Positions 60,744-64,000 of a DNA stretch of 64,000 nucleotides are shown in pieces. Both the position numbers and the translations under genes were made by a program. The notes under the pieces are model-generated. The model searched no databases, was not told the origin of the DNA, and saw nothing but the letters and a program-made list of their open reading frames with translations. The stretch lies in assembly GCA_029834535.1 (NCBI GenBank), contig JAQMWT010000381.1:124001-188000 (forward strand). Reading direction: 5' to 3'. The stretch comes from Chrysophaeum taylorii. Lineage: Eukaryota > Sar > Pelagophyceae > Pelagomonadales > Pelagomonadaceae. The stretch's first letter is position 1. Each line of letters starts with the position of its first letter.

Positions 60744-62864
60744 ATGATAAGCAATCACGCGTGGTGGTGGGTGGTGTTAGTGGGCGCGGAGGACCTCGCG
60801 CCGCGGTGTCCTCAGTGTGCCCTGTGCGAGAAGGACGACGAGAAAAGCCTCCTCCGTAGTCCGCCGTGGTTTGCGCTGAGCGAGGGGTTCATAGGCGCGC
60901 ACGTCGTCGCGACGCGGTTTTCTGCACCGTCGCGCACGGCGTACTTGGAGCTGCTCGAGGTGTTGGAGGTGTCGACGTTCGCGAGTCTGGCGGTCCAGGC
61001 GGACCGGGAATTCGTGTGGCTGGTGGTAGTGCCGGATTCCGGCGTGCCGGCCGAGGCGATGTCGCGGCTCCGGGCGCTCGTCGCGCCGCATCGCCACTTT
61101 TTCGTCGTTTTGGGCGACGAGGCCCGCGGCGCAGCGGCCGCCGTCCCCCGGCCACCGCGCGGGGACAGATCCGCCGTGTACATTTGGACGAACTTGACGG
61201 TGGGGACCGCACTCCACGCGTGCGCGACCCGATACCTAAAGACGACGCTCGCCAAGCAGCAGCAGCAGCAGCAGCAGCATCACGCGCCGCCGCGCTTACC
61301 GTCGGCCGCGACGACAACAACGTATCCCGAGCTGTTAGTGTCGTGGGGCGCCGTCCGCGAGTGGGTCGCCACGGGAGGCGACCTCGGGTCTCTCCGGTCC
61401 GCGAATCCTCTCGCGAACCCAGCAATTCCGAACGTCGCGACCAAGGTCGTCGTCTCGTCGTTGAAGAAGGCGGCCGCGGGCGAGTTCGCGAACGAGACGG
61501 GCGCGCGACGCGTGGTGCTCGTCCGGTTTTTCCCGCTGAGACTCTGTCACGTGCGCGGGGGGGACGCGTGCGCGACCGCGACTTCCTCCCACGCCGCCGC
61601 GGTGAGCCCGATTCTTTTGAAAGATCTCGAGCGTAACTACGGCGCGGGACGCGCGCGTCTCGATGTCGCGCGCGAGAGACTCGCGTACCTTACCCCGCCG
61701 CGAGAGAATAGATGGCCCCAACAACAGACCCGCGACGCGACACCCGGCGTCACGCTCGTGGTCCAAACGACCTGCGAGAGACTGTGGTCGTTGCGCGTGA
61801 CGTGCCGACGATGGGAGGGACCGATAATCATCGTGCTGTTCGTCAAATCGAACGAGTCGTGCGCGGCCGATATCGAGGGCTCGGCGTGCTTCTCCGAGGC
61901 CCGGAACTCGTCTTTTGTGACGGTCGCGGCCTCCCCCGAGGAGGAGGTTGAGCCCACGTTGTATCCCGTCAACCGCCTGCGAAACGTCGGCATCGGACTC
62001 GTGCGCACGACTCACTTTTTCGTCGTCGACGCCGACTTCTGGCCCGATGCCAAACTCCACGGCAAGCTGAACAACGTCGCGACCCGGGACGTGACCACGC
62101 GACGGGCCGTCATCGTGCCGTCTTTCGAGGTCGATCCCCTGGCGGCCGCGTCGTCGAGAAACGACAAGGAGCGTTGCAGGCACGCGAGGAGTTGCGCGAA
62201 GGAATTCGAGAGGGCCGTCCCGTCCACCTTCAAGCACCTCCTCGCCTGCCTCGACACGGGAAACTGCTACATGTTCGACGACGCGAGGAATCCCGAGGGT
62301 CACAGCTCGACCGACTTGGCGGCCTGGCTACGGCAGGAACCTACCCAGCTCCGACGTCTCCCGTGCGTCGCGAGCTATCGCTTCGAACCCTACGTCATGG
62401 TCCGCAAGGCCGAGACGTCGCCCGTCTTCGACCCTTCCTTCACGGGCTACGGCAAGAACAAAATTTCGTTCGTGCTCAACCTGCGTCTCGCGGGCTTTTA
62501 TTTCGTCGTCTTGCCAAGGGCCTTCCTCACCCACGTTCCCCACGGCACCTCCAAGGCGAAGGCCGTATTTACGGCCTCCAAGTTCCTCGCCGCCGACCGC
62601 GCCCTCAAGCAGCACCGCATCGCGATGAACAGCCTCTTCGAGATCCTCGTCTCGCAGATCGAGGCCGCCCCCCCCTCGATTCTCGGCGGCGCTGCCACCT
62701 GCTCGCCCTATAACGCCTCTCGACTCCTCAAGACGAGCAGGGCCTGCCACCTCACCAAGATCGCGAAAGATATCCAGATCGAGCACGCCGCGCTCCGCGC
62801 CTCCACCGACTGGAAGAGACGGGTTCACGGTTATGTCCACATACGCAACTATATAAAATGCTAA
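60744..62864 (+). CDS. Two-domain glycosyltransferase: rhamnosyltransferase-like plus GT49/LARGE-like
   Basis: A 706-residue protein from ATG 60744. A short hydrophobic start (WWWVVLVGA) could be a signal peptide or anchor. Residues about 40-130 read HVVATRFSAPSRTAYLELLE and REFVWLVVVPDSGVPAEAM, which resemble the 'putative rhamnosyltransferase' family. The second half is GT49-like: LYPVNRLRNVGIGLVRTTHF, FVVDADFWPD with the DxD metal motif (about residue 426), YRFEPYVMVRKAETSPVFDP and SFVLNLRLAGFYFVVLPRAF. GT49 enzymes (B4GAT1, LARGE second domain) add sugars in the Golgi. It is convergent with the GT8 gene, 32 bp apart. Confidence 0.8.
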   Translation: MISNHAWWWVVLVGAEDLAPRCPQCALCEKDDEKSLLRSPPWFALSEGFIGAHVVATRFSAPSRTAYLELLEVLEVSTFASLAVQADREFVWLVVVPDSGVPAEAMSRLRALVAPHRHFFVVLGDEARGAAAAVPRPPRGDRSAVYIWTNLTVGTALHACATRYLKTTLAKQQQQQQQHHAPPRLPSAATTTTYPELLVSWGAVREWVATGGDLGSLRSANPLANPAIPNVATKVVVSSLKKAAAGEFANETGARRVVLVRFFPLRLCHVRGGDACATATSSHAAAVSPILLKDLERNYGAGRARLDVARERLAYLTPPRENRWPQQQTRDATPGVTLVVQTTCERLWSLRVTCRRWEGPIIIVLFVKSNESCAADIEGSACFSEARNSSFVTVAASPEEEVEPTLYPVNRLRNVGIGLVRTTHFFVVDADFWPDAKLHGKLNNVATRDVTTRRAVIVPSFEVDPLAAASSRNDKERCRHARSCAKEFERAVPSTFKHLLACLDTGNCYMFDDARNPEGHSSTDLAAWLRQEPTQLRRLPCVASYRFEPYVMVRKAETSPVFDPSFTGYGKNKISFVLNLRLAGFYFVVLPRAFLTHVPHGTSKAKAVFTASKFLAADRALKQHRIAMNSLFEILVSQIEAAPPSILGGAATCSPYNASRLLKTSRACHLTKIAKDIQIEHAALRASTDWKRRVHGYVHIRNYIKC

Positions 62865-62896
62865 AAGGTAGTTATTATTTGATTATTATCTTTTTT

Positions 62897-64000
62897 TCAA
62901 ATGACGTGGGCCTCGGTGGAGAAGGCGACGGTCGGCTGCCACGAGGCGCGCCACCGTCGGCCATAAGTAGAATTTTCGACGAGGAGGTCGATCGGGAGAG
63001 GGACGTAGCCCCGTTGGCCGTCGCGGCGCCGGCCGCACATGCCCTGGCGCTCGGCGGCGTCGCCCGAGTACCGGTCGGCGGAATACGTCCCCCACTCGAC
63101 CTCGAGTTCTCGGCGGATCTCGAACCATAGGCCGTGGAACTTGGCGCAGAGCGGGCAATAAGGGCAGCTGAGGTGCGATGCCGACGTACAGCCCCAGGGC
63201 TTTTGGCAGATGGTAAAATGCGTCGTCTTGACCGTCTCGACGTCGACGAGGCGACAGTCCTCGCACTCGTCGCGACCGTCGCGACACTCGCCCTTCCCAA
63301 ACCCGCCGACCGATTTCGGGTTGTTGGCCATGTTATTGTAGACGCAGTTGTCCACCGCGCGGCCCGTGCCGGGGTGAAGCTTCTCAAAGTAGTACGGCAC
63401 GAGCCCCTGGATCGTCATGCCTCCCCAATAAGTCCCGGCGCCCGTGCCGCCCCAGCCCTTGCCGTTCCGGAAGTCGCCGCGCCGCACGACTTCGACCATT
63501 CCGTCGAAAGTCGCCAGATCCGGCTTGGCGACGATGAAACCACCTTGGGTTGGGGGATTTTTCCCCCACGGCGGCCGCGCCATGGTCCAATCGTACGTGT
63601 ACAACGCCTTGACGCCGCCAGACCACGGCGGTTCGTCGAACAATTCGTCCAAGTTTCCGAGTACCAACGCGTCCATGTCGAGGTGGACCACGCGGTGGTA
63701 CTCGGTCATCGTCCACGAGTACAACTTGAGGAGTTCCCAGGCCCCGCAGCACCCGTTCGACTCGATCCGCTCCCGGAGATAGGCGCCCTCGATCTTCTCG
63801 ATCCCCAACGGAAGCCCCCGCTCGAGGACGCGATACCCGCACGCCCGCAACTGCGACCGCCCCTCCCCCGAGACGCCGGGCGCGACAAACGCGACAAGAT
63901 CCACGTCGTATCGCGACTTCCCGAACCGATGGACGCGCACGGCCGAGTGCCTAAGCGCGCGATCGTCTGAGAGAGAGACTCGCCCACCCGCGACGCACGC
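62897..64000 (-). CDS. GT8-family glycosyltransferase (glycogenin/galactinol-like), 5' end missing
   Basis: The frame is open to the window edge, so the start is not visible (the visible ORF is about 367 residues). Upstream of the GTG at 63940 it continues as RVSLSDDRALRHSAVRVHRFGK without a stop. The catalytic core has YHRVVHLDMDALVLGNLDEL with the DxD metal motif, GGFIVAKPDLATFDGMVEVV, and a CVYNNM segment. The end has Cys-rich ECRDGRDECEDC and CPYCPLCAKFHG, probably disulfide-linked, suggesting secretory location. GT8 enzymes use UDP-sugars. The donor sugar and acceptor are not determinable. Confidence 0.88.
   Translation of the reverse strand, partial: ACVAGGRVSLSDDRALRHSAVRVHRFGKSRYDVDLVAFVAPGVSGEGRSQLRACGYRVLERGLPLGIEKIEGAYLRERIESNGCCGAWELLKLYSWTMTEYHRVVHLDMDALVLGNLDELFDEPPWSGGVKALYTYDWTMARPPWGKNPPTQGGFIVAKPDLATFDGMVEVVRRGDFRNGKGWGGTGAGTYWGGMTIQGLVPYYFEKLHPGTGRAVDNCVYNNMANNPKSVGGFGKGECRDGRDECEDCRLVDVETVKTTHFTICQKPWGCTSASHLSCPYCPLCAKFHGLWFEIRRELEVEWGTYSADRYSGDAAERQGMCGRRRDGQRGYVPLPIDLLVENSTYGRRWRASWQPTVAFSTEAHVI

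Noticed and set aside
1-64000. tRNA, rRNA or snRNA genes
   Set aside because: I looked for T-loop-like and A/B-box patterns by eye and saw no convincing set; a tRNAscan/Infernal run would be decisive.

Overview
The window is nuclear DNA of a compact, GC-rich unicellular eukaryote. The signs are eukaryote-only genes (ESCRT-II VPS25, NOL6, a VPS13-class protein, a retromer-type sorting nexin, a CDKL kinase), very short spliceosomal introns of 38-72 bp, most with an unusual GTGCGT donor, dense packing and many Asp, Ser and Gln codon-repeat tracts. A folate/biopterin (BT1) transporter, a Gal4-type Zn2Cys6 factor and a protein with an ASA-type signal peptide point to a stramenopile alga, perhaps a pelagophyte. 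That placement is inference, not proof.

Layout. 1-6.5 kb: 3' end of an IQ-motif protein, a small cysteine-rich membrane/secreted protein, an ALKBH8-type dioxygenase overlapping VPS25 tail to tail, a mitochondrial carrier sharing a 38-bp divergent promoter with VPS25, and a seven-bladed FG-GAP propeller membrane protein. 6.5-9.2 kb: gene-poor, with a frameshifted hAT transposase remnant. 9.2-25 kb: a vWA protein with a CaaX-like tail, NOL6, a Zn2Cys6 transcription factor (five exons), a coiled-coil protein, a Rossmann-like protein with a signal or plastid-targeting peptide, a membrane-anchored tubulin-tyrosine-ligase-like enzyme, a CS-domain co-chaperone-like protein and a CDKL kinase. 25-28 kb: gene-poor. 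28-34.4 kb: an amino-acid transporter, an SLC26-type anion transporter with an apparent C-terminal ACT domain, an F-box/kelch-like protein and a small tail-anchored protein. 35.4-46.9 kb: a single-exon 3,830-residue VPS13-type lipid-transfer protein. 47-55 kb: a shikimate-dehydrogenase-like enzyme, a BT1 transporter, a cytosolic-type sulfotransferase, a coiled-coil protein with a degenerate N-terminal repeat, and a secreted HGVGHG protein. 55-58.6 kb: a repeat-rich island with a PIF1/Helitron-type helicase remnant, an 84-87-bp minisatellite and a gene broken by several frame changes, bounded by a 41-bp imperfect inverted repeat. 58.8-64 kb: an SNX1/2-type sorting nexin, a two-domain glycosyltransferase with a GT49-like half, and a GT8 glycosyltransferase cut by the window edge.

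Neighbours are unrelated in function, as expected for a eukaryote. Several groups still share a cell-biological theme: endolysosomal membrane traffic (VPS25, SNX, VPS13), the secretory pathway and glycosylation (GT49-like, GT8, TTL-like, sulfotransferase) and membrane transport (AAAP, SLC26, BT1, mitochondrial carrier). Head-to-head gene pairs with only 38-140 bp between start codons recur, so bidirectional promoters are probably common here.
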